Origin: JAIUNP01 sp020161975
GTDB taxonomy: Bacteria > Pseudomonadota > Alphaproteobacteria > Rhizobiales > Beijerinckiaceae
Assembly (NCBI GenBank): GCA_036745275.1
Contig: DAIOGK010000001.1
Coordinates: forward strand, 236,991-300,990
Direction: 5' to 3'
DNA: 64,000 nucleotides
Shown here: positions 16,501 through 31,500 of the stretch, one piece after another
Numbering within the stretch: the stretch's first letter is position 1
Layout of the letters: each line of letters opens with the position of its first letter
Made by a program: the position numbers and the translations under genes
Notes under the pieces: generated by a model
Told to the model about the DNA's origin: nothing
Seen by the model: the letters and a program-made list of their open reading frames with translations, nothing else
The model's database searches: none

Positions 16501-19500
16501 TGGTTGCCAGCCTGATCACGGGCGCCGGTGTCGGTGGCGATGCCGAAGGTGACAGCTATCTCGGCATCGAGAACCTGCGCGGTACGGGTTATCAGGACGT
16601 TCTGACCGGCGATGCCGGCAACAACGTTCTGTCCGGCGGCGGCGGGAATGATACGCTCTCGGGTGGCGCGGGGGCTGATACGATCCAGGGTGGCGGCGGC
16701 AGCGATACCGTCGACTATTCGGCATCAGAAGCAGCGATTTCGATCAATCTGGCGACGAATGTTGCCTCCGGCGGTGATGCGGAAGGCGATGTCCTCAGCG
16801 ACCTTGAAGCGGTCGTTGCCTCCTCGCGGGACGACACGCTGATCGGCAATACCAGCAACAACATTCTGATTGGCGCAGCCGGTGACGATCTGCTCGTTGG
16901 TGGTCTGGGGGCCGATACCCTTCAGGGTGGCGCTGGCACCGACGTTGTGGACTACTCGCTTTCGGATGGCGCCGTGTCGGTCAACCTGACCCAAGGTACG
17001 GGTGTCGGCGCCGATGCGCAGGGCGATGTCCTGGAGACCATTGAAAACGTTACGGGGTCGCAATATTCTGACTCCCTCGCCGGCAGCGCCACGAATAACC
17101 TGCTGATTGGCGGGGATGGCAATGACACGCTGTGGGGCGGCGCCGGCGGCGATACGCTGACCGGTGGATTCGGCACCGATACGGCCGACTACAGCGGATC
17201 GGTCGATTCTGTTTCGGTCGACCTTGCGAGCGGCCTCGGTTCCGCAGGCGACGCGCTGGGCGACATTCTGAGCAGCATCGAGAATGTCACGGGTTCTGAC
17301 CGGAATGACACGCTTGTCGGTGACAATCGCGCCAACGCGCTGCTCGGTTCAGCCGGCAACGACCTGCTCATTGGCGGCGCCGGGGCGGATACGCTGGAAG
17401 GCGGCACCGGTAACGATACGGTGGATTATTCCGCCTCTTCGGCGCCTGTCACGGTTGATCTGCTGGCCTCGGCCGGAATGGGCGGCGATGCCGAAGGCGA
17501 TCTGATTGTCGGTGTCGAAAATGTGATCGGCACGGGTAGCAATGACCTGCTGATGGGCAACCTCATCGCCAACCGCCTCGAAGGCGGAAGCGGCAACGAT
17601 ACGCTCTCCGGTGGGGCCGGGGCGGATACGCTGGCCGGCGGGGCTGGCAGCGATACGGCGGATTATTCCGCCTCCGGCTCAAGTGTGTCGATCAATCTTG
17701 CCAGTGCGACCGGTTCGGGTGGCGATGCCGAAGGGGACATGCTGACCGGCATCGAGAACCTGACCGGTTCAAGCAGCGCCGATATCCTGATCGGTGACAC
17801 ACTCGCAAACGTTCTGACCGGCAATGCCGGCAATGACGTTCTCATCGGTGGCGGTGGCGCTGATACGCTCTATGGCAGCGCGGGCATCGATACGGCGAGC
17901 TATGCCGGCTCGTCCGGTGCCGTCAGCGTTGCACTCGATGGAACGACCGGCGTTGGCGCGGATGCGCAATCGGATGTCATCCTCGATGTCGAAAACCTTG
18001 AGGGGTCCGACTTCAATGACCGGCTGACCGGCGAGGCCGGCAACAACGTACTGACGGGCGGGATTGGCGACGACACGCTCACGGGCGCGGGGGGTGCAGA
18101 TACACTGAATGGTGGCAGCGGCATCGATACCGCCAGCTACGAATCGTCCCTGAATGCGGTCAACGTCAATCTGGCGACAGGCGTCAATCAGGGCGGCGAT
18201 GCTGCCGGAGACGTGCTGAACGGCATCGAGAACATTTCCGGATCGGGCAACGCGGACACGCTGATCGGCAACGCGGCCGGCAACGTGGTCGATGGCGGCG
18301 CCGGCAATGACTTCGTGATCGGCGGTGCTGGCGGCGATACGATGATCGGTGGCGTCGGCGACGACACACTCGACTATTCGGCCTCTTCGGCAGGCGTCAC
18401 GGTCAATCTCGCCAATGGCGAGGGCTTCGGCGGTGACGCCGAAGGCGACCGGATGAGCGGCTTTGAGAATATTCTCGGCTCCGGCCAGGCTGATACGCTG
18501 ATCGGCAACGGCCTGTCGAACCTGATCAACGGCGGTCTCGGCAACGACAGCCTTCAGGGCGGCGTCGGATCGGATACGCTGGTTGGCGGGCTTGGCGCAG
18601 ACACTGCATCCTATGTGGCGTCCGTTGATGCGGTTCGCGTCAACCTCCAAACCGGGCTCGGCAGCTATGGCGATGCCGAAGGGGATGTTCTCGTCGAAAT
18701 CGAGAATGTGACGGGATCGGCGGGGCAGGACACCATCATCGGCGACAGTGCCAACAACCAGCTCAACGGTGGTGGCGGGAACGATTCCATCACCGGCGGG
18801 ATTGGCGATGACGTCCTCAATGGCGACAGCGGCGACGACACGCTCGTCGGTGGCGCCGGTTCCGATATCCTTTCGGGTGGACTTGGCAGCGATACTGTTG
18901 ATTTCTCGGCGTCCACTGCGGCCGTCTCGATCAACCTTCAGACCGCAACCGGCACCGGCGGCGAGGCCGATGGCGACCAGTTCTTCGACATCGAGGGCGT
19001 GATCGGCTCGGGGCTGTCCGATACGCTCATCGGGTCGGATGGCGCGAACTTCCTGTCCGGCGGTGCCGGTGATGACCAGATTGCCGGTGGTGCGGGCGCG
19101 GACACGGTCACCGGTGGTCTCGGGGTCGATACCGTCAGCTATGTCGGTTCGGATGAAGGCGTGACCGTCAACCTCCAGTCCGGACTCGGCTCAGGTGGTC
19201 ATGCCCAGGGCGATGTGATCCTTCAGGTCGAGAATGTCCTGGGATCGAACGGCGCGGATTCCCTGGTCGGCAACGCATCCGCCAACCTTCTCGACGGTTC
19301 GGATGGCGCCGATACGCTGACCGGCGGCGCCGGGATCGATACCCTGTCGGGTGGTGCGGGCGATGACTTCCTCGCCGGCGGTGCCGATGGTGACGTGCTG
19401 ACGGGTGGTAACGGCGCAGATACGGCTGACTACAGTGCCTCGACCGAAGCCGTGACCATCAACCTTGCGACGGGCTACACCTCTGGCGGTGATGCGCAGG

Positions 19501-22500
19501 GCGACAGCTTTACCAGCATTGAGAACGTCCTTGGTTCGCTCGGTGCGGACAGCCTCATCGGCGATGCCAGTGCGAACCTGCTCTCGGGTGGTGCCGGCGC
19601 CGACACGCTGACCGGCGGGGCCGGGGCTGATACCCTCTCGGGTGGCACGGGCGTCGATCTTGCCGACTATTCCGGCTCGGGCCTTGCGGTCACGGTGGAC
19701 CTGCTCGCCGGCACCGGTCTTGGCGGCGAAGCTGCCGGCGACGTGCTCTCGGGCGTCGAGAATGTTCTTGGCTCGAACAACAATGACCTTCTCTCCGGTG
19801 ATGCGCTGGCCAATGCGATCGACGGTGGCATCGGCAACGATACACTGCGCGGTGGCGGCGGCGCCGATACCATCATCGGTGGCCTCGGGTCAGATACGGC
19901 TGACTACTCCACCTCGATCAGCGGCGTGACTGTCAGTCTTGAAACCAACACCGGCAGTGGCGGCGAAGCGAGCGGCGATGAACTCTCGGGCATTGAGAAT
20001 GTCACGGGTTCGGGCTTCAATGACCTGCTGACCGGCGACGAGAACGACAACCAGCTTAATGGCGGTGAAGGTGCGGACAGCCTGCTGGGCGGTGCGGGCA
20101 ACGATTCGCTCAACGGCGGCGGTGGCGATGACGTGTTCATCGGCGGCACCGGCAATGATTCGCTGACGGGCGGTGCCGGCAGCGATACGGCCGATTATTC
20201 GAGCTCGGCGGCAGCTGTTTCCATCGATCTTGCGACCGGCATTGGCGCCGGCGGCGATGCGCAGGGCGATATCTTCGTCAGCATCGAGAGCCTGACAGGG
20301 TCGGCGGGGTCCGATACCTTGTCTGGCAGCAGTTCGGCCAATGCGCTGGACGGCGGGGCGGGCAATGACTTCCTGGTGGGCGGTGCTGGCGCTGACACGC
20401 TGACCGGCGGCCTTGGCGTCGACAGTGTAAGCTATGCGACCTCGACCAATGGCGTGACCATCAACCTTGCGACCGGCAACGGTTCTGGCGGTGATGCGCA
20501 GGGCGATATCCTGGTTGAAATCGAGAATGTCACCGGATCCAGCACATCCGATCAGCTCATCGGTAATGACAGCGACAATGCGATCGACGGCGGAGCCGGT
20601 AATGATACGCTGACCGGCGGCGCCGGTGTTGACACGCTGACCGGCGGCGTTGGCAATGACGTGCTTTCGGGCGGTCTTGGCAGTGATGTGCTCGACGGCG
20701 GTATCGGTCTCGATACGCTCGACTACACCAGCTCCGCTGCCTCCGTGACGTTGAGCCTCCAGTCCGGTTCCGGAACCGGTGGCGATGCGACGGGCGATGC
20801 CTTCCTCAACATCGAGAACGTGACCGGCTCGGCCCAGGCGGACTCGCTGACCGGCGATGCGGGCGCCAACCAGCTCGATGGCGGCGCAGGTGATGACACA
20901 CTCGTCGGCGGAATGGGCGCCGATACCCTTGTGGGTGGCACGGGCAGCGATACCACGGACTACAGCCTTTCTAACCAGGCGGTTACCATTGATCTGGCTG
21001 CGGGCACCGGTGTCGGCGGCCATGCGGATGGCGACAGCTTCTCCGGGATCGAACGGATCTTCGGCTCGTCCTTCAACGATCGCCTCGGCGGCGACAGCTC
21101 GGCAAATCTTCTGGACGGCGGTCTCGGCGATGACACGCTGACCGGCGGCGCCGGCGCGGACACCATCAATGGCGGTGTCGGTGTCGACTTCACCGACTAT
21201 TCGACTTCGGTCGGCGCCGTCAGCGTCAACTTTGCCACGGGCGTCGGTGCATTTGGCGATGCGCAGGGCGATGTTTTCGTCGGGATTGAAAACCTGTCGG
21301 GCTCAGCCCAGGGTGACACACTGATCGGTGATGCGAGCGTGAACGTCATCGATGGTCAGTCGGGCGCCGATGTGATCGATGGCGGGGCCGGCAACGACAC
21401 CGTGCTGGGTGGAGCGGGCAACGACACGCTGTCGGGTGGCGCGGGCGCGGACGTCATTGATGGCGGCGCCGGCTCTGACATGGTCGACTACGCGACCTCA
21501 ACGGCGGCGGTGACAGTTGATCTTGCCAGCGGCACCGCTTCGGGTGCCGATGCGCAGGGCGATACGATTACCTCGATCGAGGCGGTGCGCGGCTCCGATT
21601 ACAATGACATCCTGACCGGCGATTCGGGCGCGAACGTGCTCGACGGCGGGGCCGGCAACGATACGCTGACGGCAGGCGCGGGCGTCGATACGATCATCGG
21701 CGGTGCCGGATCGGACGTTGCGGACTATTCCGGCTCGCTCTTTGCCGTCAGCGTCAACCTCGGCACGGGCATCGGTTCGGGAGGTGATGCGCAGGGCGAC
21801 AGCTTCAGCGGCATCGAAAACCTCAACGGTTCGGCCCAGGGCGATACGCTGATCGGTGATGCTTTCAACAACGTCCTGGACGGCGGCGCGGGTAATGACA
21901 TTCTGGCCGGCGGTTCGGGTGTCGACACGCTGGTGGGCGGCACCGGCAACGATACGGCCGACTATTCCGGCGCGACGCAGAGCGTGACGGTTTCGCTGCT
22001 GACCAACATCGGCGTTGGTGGCGATGCGGCGGGCGATACCTATATCAGCATCGAGAATATCACCGGCTCGGGCGGTAACGACTCGCTCGTCGGCGATGCC
22101 GGCGACAACGTTCTGGATGGCAGCCTCGGCGATGATACGCTGGTGGGCGGCGCCGGCGCGGATACGATTGTCGGCGGCTTCGGCAGCGATATGGTCGATT
22201 ACTCAAGCTCGACCGCTGCGGTTTCGGTCAACCTCACCTCGAATCTCGCCAGCGGTGGTGATGCGCAGGGCGACCAGATCAGCGCGGTTGAAGCGGTGAT
22301 GGGTTCCGCATTCGCCGATACGCTGATCGGCGATCTCGGCGTCAACATCCTGAATGGCGGGGCGGGCGATGACACGCTGGTCGGTGCCGGCGGCGCGGAT
22401 GCGCTGGTAGGCGGCGCAGGCGTTGATACTGCCGACTACAGCGCTTCGGCAAACTCCGTCTCGGTCAATCTCCAGAGCGGCACCGGTCTTGGCGGTGATG

Positions 22501-25500
22501 CGCAGGGCGATACCTTCAACGGCATCGAGAACATCATCGGTTCGGCGCTCGACGACAACATCGTCGGCGATGCGGCCGCCAACCTGCTTAACGGCAGCAT
22601 CGGTGAGGATACGATCACGGGCGGTGCCGGTGTCGATACGGTCATCGGTGGTTCCGGTGATGATCTTCTTGCCGGCGGCACAGGCTCCGACAGCCTGATT
22701 GGCGGTTCGGGTTCGGATACGGCGGATTACACTGCATCCGTTCTGGCGGTCACGGTGAACCTCGGTGACGGGACCGGCACAGGTGGCGATGCGCAGGGCG
22801 ATACGCTGGCGACGATCGAAAACCTGATCGGTTCGGCCAACAACGACGTGCTGATCGGCGATGATGCCGCCAACATCCTGAACGGCGGGGCTGGGAACGA
22901 CAGCCTTGTCGGCGGCATCGGTTCTGACACGCTGGTTGGTGGTCTCGGCACGGATACGGCGGATTATGCGACATCGGCCACCGGTGTCTCGATCAATCTG
23001 GCCGCCGGTATCGGTTCCGGCGGTACGGCGCAGGGCGACGTGCTCAGCGGCATCGAAAACCTCATCGGCACAGCGGATCACGACACGCTGATCGGTGGCG
23101 CCGATGCCAATGACATCACCGGTGGCGCCGGTGATGACGATCTCGTCGGCGGGGCCGGGGCGGATACGCTCAGGGGCGGCATCGGGTTTGATACGGCAAG
23201 CTTCGTGTCCTCGTCGGGCGGCGTCACGGTTGACCTTAGCACCGGGCTCGGCTCAGGCAGCGATGCGCAGGGCGATGTCATCATCGAAACAGAAGCTGTC
23301 ACCGGCTCGGCCTACATGGATTTGCTGACCGGCGATTCGGCGGACAACAGGCTCGATGGTGGTGCGGGCAATGATACGCTCGCGGGCGGTGCGGGCGCCG
23401 ATACGCTGATCGGTGGCGTCGGCATGGACGCGGTCAGCTATGCCACCTCCGGCGCGGCGGTGACCGTTAACCTGTCGACCAGTTCGGCGACGGGTGGTGA
23501 TGCGCAGGGCGATACCTTCACCGGAGTCGAGGCCGTCATCGGCTCGATCTACAATGACCTTCTGACCGGTGACGGTCTCGACAACCAGCTGACCGGCGGC
23601 GCAGGTGACGACACTCTTACCGGCGGCGGCGGCAGCGATGCCATTATCGGTGGCACCGGTGTCGATACCGCCGACTATTCAAGCTCGACCGGATCGGTCA
23701 CGCTCAACCTCACGTCAGGCCTCGGCACGGGCGGCGATGCGCAGGGTGATACGCTCGCGGAAATCGAGAACGTCACCGGTTCGGCGCTGGATGACATCAT
23801 CACGGGTGATGCGCTTGCCAACGTGATCAATGCCGGCGCCGGCGACGATGCTGTCGAGGGCGCGGCCGGCAATGACACGTTGAATGGCGGCACCGGCAAT
23901 GATGTCCTGACCGGCGGTGCAGGGGCCGACAATCTGGTTGGCGGCACGGGCGTTGATACAGTCAACTACGCGGGGTCCACGCTTGGTGTAACGGTTTCGC
24001 TGACGGGCACGACCGCCGCCGGCGGTGATGCGGCAGGCGATACGCTGTCAGGCATCGAGAACATCATCGGTTCAGGACAGAACGACAGCCTGACCGGCGA
24101 GAGCGGTTCCAACCTGCTCGATGGCGGGGACGGCAACGATACGCTCGAAGGTGGGGCCGGCGCTGACACGCTGCTCGGCGGGGCCGGAACGGACGTTATT
24201 GACTATCATGGTTCGGCCGTCGCGGTTTCGATCAACCTTGCCACAGGCAATGGTGCGGGTGGCGATGCGCAAGGCGATGTGACGGCCGGAATCGAAGGCG
24301 TCATCGGCACAAACTATGACGATACGTTGCTTGGCTCGGGCGATTCAAACCTGATCCTCGGCGGCGCTGGCAATGATACGGTGACCGGCGGGGCCGGTGC
24401 TGACACGCTGGACGGCGGCGACGGTGTTGACCTTGTGACCTATGCAGGCTCTGCGGGCACGGTCACGGTCGATCTTGCCGGCACCGGCTACGGCAACGAT
24501 GCCGAAGGCGATGTCCTGAGCAATTTCGAGGCCGCTCTCGGTTCGGCCTTCTCCGACCTCATGATCGGCAATGCCAGCGACAACACGCTGGATGGCGGGG
24601 CGGGTAACGACACGCTGCGTGGTGGCGTCGGCGCTGACAGCCTGATCGGCGGCAGCGGCAGCGATATGGTGGACTACGCCTCGTCGAGCACGGCGGTGAC
24701 AGTCAACATCGCGACGGCTTCGGCCACGGGCGGTGATGCGGAAGGCGACGTGCTGATCGGCATCGAGAATGCAGCCGGTTCGGCCTTCGATGACCGGCTG
24801 ACGGGCGATGCGAATGACAACGTGCTCAGCGGGCTCGCTGGCGACGATCTGCTGGTCGGCGGCGCGGGTGCGGACACGATCGACGGCGGCGCGGGTTCGG
24901 ATACGGCTGATTATGCCGGCTCGATCAGCAACGTGACCGTCAATCTTGCCACGGGGCTTGGCTCGGGCGGCGATGCGCAGGACGATGTCCTGCTCAACGT
25001 CGAGAACATCAACGGCTCGGCTCAGGACGACAATCTGACCGGCAACGCCGGTGCGAACGTGATCAATGCCGGCAACGGCGATGACGTGGTTTCCGGCGGT
25101 GCGGGTGCCGACACGCTCAACGGCGGTTCGGGCAATGATACGCTGACGGGCGGTGTGGGCGCCGATAGTCTGGTCGGTGGCAACGGCCTCGATACAGCGG
25201 ATTTCTCGGGCTCGGTCACGGCGGTCACGGTCGGCCTTGACACGGGCGTGGGTACGGGTGGCGATGCCGCTGGTGACACGTTCTCGGGAATCGAGAACCT
25301 TGCCGGTTCTGCCCAGAATGACGCCCTGACGGGTGATGCGGCAGCCAATATCCTTGATGGTGCGGCGGGTAACGACACGCTTGTCGGCGGTGCCGGCGCC
25401 GATACCCTGATCGGCGGTACCGGATCGGACACGACGAGCTATGTCAGCTCGATCCTCGCGGTGACCGTCGATCTTTCGAGCGGCCTTGCTTCGGGTGGCG

Positions 25501-28500
25501 ATGCGCAGGGTGACGTGCTCAACGGCATCGAGAACGTCACGGGTTCGGACCAGAACGACGCTTTGACGGGCGACCTTTCTGCCAATGCCCTGTCGGGCGG
25601 CGACGGCAACGACACGCTGATCGGCGGAACCGGCGCCGATACGCTGAATGGTGGGCTCGGCTTTGATACCGTTGATTACAGCGCGTCGGGCGCCTCGGTT
25701 TCGGTCAACCTGACCGCCGGCACGGGCACGGGCGGCGATGCACAGGGCGATGTCTTCTCCGCAGTCGAAAACATTGTCGGCTCTTCGCAGAACGACACGC
25801 TGGTTGGCGATACCAGCGCAAACCTGCTGAATGGCGGCTTCGGCGATGATTCGCTGGAAGGTGGCGCGGGGGCTGACACGATCATCGGCGGCCTTGGCAC
25901 GGATACGGCCGATTATTCGAGTTCTGTGGCTGGTGTTTCGGTCAACCTGACGTCGGGCGTCGGGTCGGGCGGCGATGCGGCTGGCGATACCTTCTCCGGA
26001 ATCGAAAACCTTACCGGCACCGGACTGGCCGATACCCTCTTGGGCGACGCCTCGGACAACGTTCTGACGGGCGGCGCCGGCGACGATGCTTTGACGGGTG
26101 GCGCCGGTGCGGACCGCCTGGTCGGCGGTCTCGGTGTCGATACGGTCAATTACGTGACCTCTGGCGCGGCGGTCATCATTGATCTTGCGGCGGGAACCGG
26201 CACGGGTGGTGATGCTGACGGTGACCTCTTCACGCAGATCGAGAATGTCAACGGTTCGGCCTTCAACGATTCGCTGATCGGCGATGGCGCCGACAACAGC
26301 CTGAACGGCGGCGCCGGCGACGACACGCTTCGCGGCGGTGTCGGTGCGGATCAGATCAACGGCGGCACTGGGCTGGATACGGCCGATTACACCGGCTCGA
26401 CGACGGCTGTGACGGTCAATCTGCTGACCGGCATCAACACCGGTGGCGATGCGGCAGGCGATGTGCTCACCAACATCGAGAATGTCGCGGGATCGGCCAA
26501 TGCCGACGTGCTGTTCGGCAATGCCGGGGCCAACATTCTTGAAGGCTCAGCGGGCAATGATACGCTGGTGGGCGGCGCTGGCAGCGATACGCTCTCCGGC
26601 GGCGCCGGCAATGACAGCGCCGACTATTCGGGCTCGGATACCGCCGTCACTGTCAACCTTGCCACCGCGACCGGTTCGGGCGGCGACGCGCAGGGCGATG
26701 TCTATTCGTCGATCGAATCGCTGATCGGATCGGACTACAACGACAGCCTGACGGGTGATTCCTCTGCGAATGTGCTCGTTGGTGCGCTCGGCAATGATAC
26801 GCTGAACGGCGGTGTCGGCGCTGATACACTGGATGGCGGCGCGGGCGTCGATACGGTCGACTATTCGACATCGCTGACCGGTGTGACCGCCAATCTTGGC
26901 ACCGGCATCGGTGCCGGGGGCGATGCCCAGGCCGATTCCTATGTCGACGTCGAGAATCTGGCCGGCTCGGCCTATGCCGACATCCTGATCGGCAATGCGG
27001 CGGCCAACCAGCTGCAGGGTGATGCTGGCAATGACACGCTCACGGGCGGCCTCGGCGCGGATACGCTGTCGGGTGGCGCCGGCTTCGATACGGCAGATTA
27101 CTCCGGCTCGACCGCCGCTGTCTCGGTCAACCTGCTGACCAGCCTTGCCAGCGGCGGCGATGCGCTCGGCGATGTTTTCTCCTCGATTGAAAACGTGGCT
27201 GGCTCGGCGCTCGGCGACACGCTTGTTGGCGATACGGCGGCGAACGTGCTCTCCGGTGCGGCCGGCAGTGACGCGATCTCGGGCGACCAGGGGAACGATA
27301 CGCTCGATGGTGGTGATGGCAACGACACCCTGACGGGTGGCGAGGGCGCAGATGCCCTGATCGGCGGCGCCGGCATCGATACCGCCAACTACAATGCCTC
27401 GCTCGGGGCGGTCACGATTGATCTCGGCCTCGGCACGGCTGTGGGTGCGGATGCGCTGGACGATACCTTCAGCAGCATCGAGAACGTCATTGGTTCAGGC
27501 AACGACGACATTATCACCGGTGATACGGCGGACAACGCACTGTCGGGCGGCACGGGCAATGACCGGTTGTCGGGCGGTTCGGGTGCCGACACGCTGAATG
27601 GCGACAACGGCAACGATACGCTGATCGGCGGTCTTGGTGCCGACCTGCTCACCGGCGGTTCCGGCACGGACACCGCAGACTACTCGAACTCGCTGCTGGC
27701 AGTCACGGTCAACCTGACCGTCGGCACGGGGTCGGGCGGCGATGCGCAGGGCGATACCTATTCGGGCCTTGAGAACATCGTCGGCTCGAACGTCAACGAC
27801 CTTCTGACAGGCGATGACGGCGATAACGTGCTTGATGGCTCAGCGGGCGACGATACGCTCTCGGGCGGGCTTGGTGCCGACACGCTTGTGGGTGGTGCGG
27901 GCACCGATACGGTTGTCTATACGGCTTCCGCGACGGCGGTGACGGTCGACCTGACCACGAACCTCGGTTCGGGCGGGGAAGCGGCTGGCGATACCTACTC
28001 GGGCATCGAATACGTGCTCGCGTCCGCTTACAGCGACTCGCTGGTGGGCGATGCCAATTCCAACATCCTCAACGGTGGTGATGGCGATGATACGCTGATC
28101 GGCGGGGCCGGGGCAGATACGCTGATCGGTGGCCTTGGCAGCGATGTTGTCAATTACGCGACGTCGGTCAATGCCATCACCATCGACCTCGGCGCCGGAT
28201 CCGGCGCGGGCGGTGATGCGCAGGGCGACGTGCTCTCGGCCATCGAACATGCCAGCGGCTCGTCGCAGAACGATCGGATCACAGGGTCAACCGGCGCGAA
28301 CGCCCTCAACGGTGCGGCCGGCAACGATACGCTGGCCGGCGGCGCGGGTGCTGACACGCTGAACGGCGGGGCCGATTCAGATACGGCGGATTATTCCGCC
28401 TCGACGCTGGCGGTGACGGTGGATCTGGCGGCCGGCGCCGGCTCCGGCGGCGATGCAGCCCTTGATACGCTGGTCTCCATCGAGAATCTGACCGGCTCCG

Positions 28501-31500
28501 CCCAAGCCGACATCCTTTCCGGCAATGCCATTGCCAACGTGCTCGATGGCGGTGCGGCCAATGATACGCTGACCGGTGGTGCGGGCGCCGATACGCTGAT
28601 TGGCGGATCGGGCTCGGATACCGCAAGTTACAGTGCCTCGTCCGGCGGGGTTTCCATCAGCCTGATCGCCGGCACCGGTATCGGCTCGGATGCGGAAGGC
28701 GATGTGCTGAGCGGCATCGAAAATGTCGCCGGCTCGAACTTTGCCGACCTGTTGCAGGGCGATGCGGCGGCGAACAACCTGTCAGGCGGCAACGGCGCCG
28801 ATACACTCGAAGGCGGCGCGGGTGCTGATACGCTGACGGGTGGTCTTGGCATCGACACGGTGGACTATTCGACCTCACTGCTCGGTGTGTCGGTCAGCCT
28901 CGTTGCGGGCGCCGGCTCGGGCGGCGATGCAACGGGCGACGTTCTGAGCCAGATCGAGAATCTGTCGGGTTCCGCACTCGATGACACGCTGACCGGCGAT
29001 GCCTCGTCGAACGTGTTGCTCGGCCTTGCCGGCAATGACACGCTCGAAGGCGGCGCCAATGCCGATACGCTGAACGGCGGCTCCGGCCTCGATACGGCCA
29101 GCTATGCCAGCTCGGCCACGGGCGTCACCGTTTCGCTGGCCACGGGCACCGGCACGTCCGGCGATGCAACGGGCGATTCTCTCGTCCTGATCGAGAACCT
29201 GTCTGGTTCTGCGCTGGCCGACCAATTGACGGGTGATGCCAGTGCGAACACGCTCTTTGGCGATGCCGGCAACGACACGCTGACGGGCGGTGCCGGTGCC
29301 GATGTGCTCAATGGTGGTCTCGACAGCGATACCGCCGACTATTCGGCTTCTGCCGTGGCGGTCTCCATCGATCTTGGCTCGGGCGTCGGCTCGGGTGGCG
29401 ATGCGCAGGGCGATACGCTTATCTCGATCGAGAGCGTCCTCGGTTCGATTGAGAATGACACGCTGCTCGGCGATGGCGCTGCCAACGCCCTGAACGGCGG
29501 CGCTGGCAATGATCAACTCAGCGGCCTTGGCGGGAATGACACGTTGGTCGGCGGTCTCGGCAATGATACGCTCGCTGGCGGGGCTGGCAGCGACAGCCTG
29601 GATGGCGGCGCTGGAACCGACGTGCTCGATTTCACAGGCTCGTCTGCGGCTGTCACCGTCAACCTTGCATCCGGCATCGGAACGGGTGGTGATGCGCAGG
29701 GCGACACGTTCGCGAATTTCGAAAATATTCTCGGCTCGGCCTACGACGACAGCCTGGTCGGTGATGATTCAGCCAACCTGCTGACGGGCGGCCTTGGCAA
29801 TGACCTGCTTGCCGGCGGTCTCGGCGCCGACACGCTTGATGGTGGTGCGGGCAACGACACCGCGAACTATTCGGTGTCGGCTACGGCGGTGAACGTCAAT
29901 CTCGGAACGGGCGTCGGCACCGGCGGCGATGCCACCGGGGACGTTTTGACGAGCATCGAAAGCCTGCTGGGCTCGGCCTATAACGACACCCTGACCGGCG
30001 ATGCCTCGGCAAATACGCTGTCCGGTTTCAGCGGCGACGACATGATCAACGGCGCGGCCGGTGTCGATACGCTCTTTGGCGGACTTGGCAACGACACGTT
30101 GGTCGGCGGCGTTGACGGCGACATGCTCGATGGCGGCACTGGCAATGACCGGGTGGACTACACGGCCTCGGGCGCTGCGGTCACGATCAATCTCTCGGAC
30201 AACACCAACACCGGTGGCGATGCGACGGGCGACACCCTGACCTCGATCGAGTTTGTGACGGGTTCGGCCTATGCCGACATTCTGACCGGCAATGACGGAG
30301 CGAATGAACTTGATGGCGGGGCGGGCAACGATACGCTGGTGGGCGGTGTTGGCGTTGATACGCTGATTGGTGGCACAGGCACCGATACGATCGATTACAC
30401 GACATCGAGCGTGGGCGTGAATGTCAACGTCGGGAACGGCACGGGTGTCGGCGGCGATGCTGATGGCGATGTGATTTCCGGCGTTGAGAACGTGGTCGGC
30501 TCTGCCCTCGGTGATACGCTCACCGGCGGTTCGACGGCCAACCTTCTCGAAGGTGCGGCAGGCAATGACATCCTGGCCGGTGGCGCGGGTGTCGATACGC
30601 TGGATGGCGGCACCGGTATCGACGCGGCCGACTACTCGTCATCGCTGACGGCTGTGACGGTCAGCCTGGCCAGCGGCACGGGCACCGGTGGCGATGCTCA
30701 GGGCGATACACTGAGCAATATCGAGAACCTGATCGGCTCGGCCGGTGCTGACCAGCTCGGCGGCGATGGCGGCAGCAACGTTCTGAATGGCGGCGCCGGC
30801 AATGACACACTCACCGGTGGTGCCGGTGCTGATACATTGGTCGGCGGACTGGGGACGGATACCGCCAGCTACGCGGGGTCGGCTTCGGCGGTCACCATCG
30901 ATCTTCTGAATGTGACCGCTTCGGGCGGCGATGCGAACGGCGACAGCTATTCGGGAATCGAGAATGTCGAAGGTTCGGCCAATAATGACATCCTGATCGG
31001 CAACACCGGCGCAAACGCGTTGATGGGCGGTGCCGGCAACGACACGCTCGCGGGCGGTGCGGGCAATGACACGCTCGATGGTGGCGCCGGCAGCGATACC
31101 GCTGACTATGCGGCCTCCGGATCTGCTGTTTCGATCAGCCTGCTCACCGGTATCGGTGCGGGCGGCGATGCGCTGGGCGACAGCTACAGTTCCATCGAGA
31201 ATATCATCGGTTCTGACAACAACGACACGATCACCGGCGATTCAAGCGCCAATATCATCACCGGTGGCCTCGGTGCGGACCGCCTTCTCGGCGATGCCGG
31301 TGCCGATAGCCTCGACGGCGGTGCCGGCAACGACACGATCACGGGTGGCGCTGACGCCGATGTGCTGACGGGCGGCCTCGGCGTCGATGTCCTCGACTAC
31401 TCGACCTCCTCCGGCAGCGTGACCGTCGATCTTGAAAATCTGACCTCTTCGGGCGGCGATGCCCAGGGCGATACCTTCTCGGGTTTCGAGAATCTTGCGG

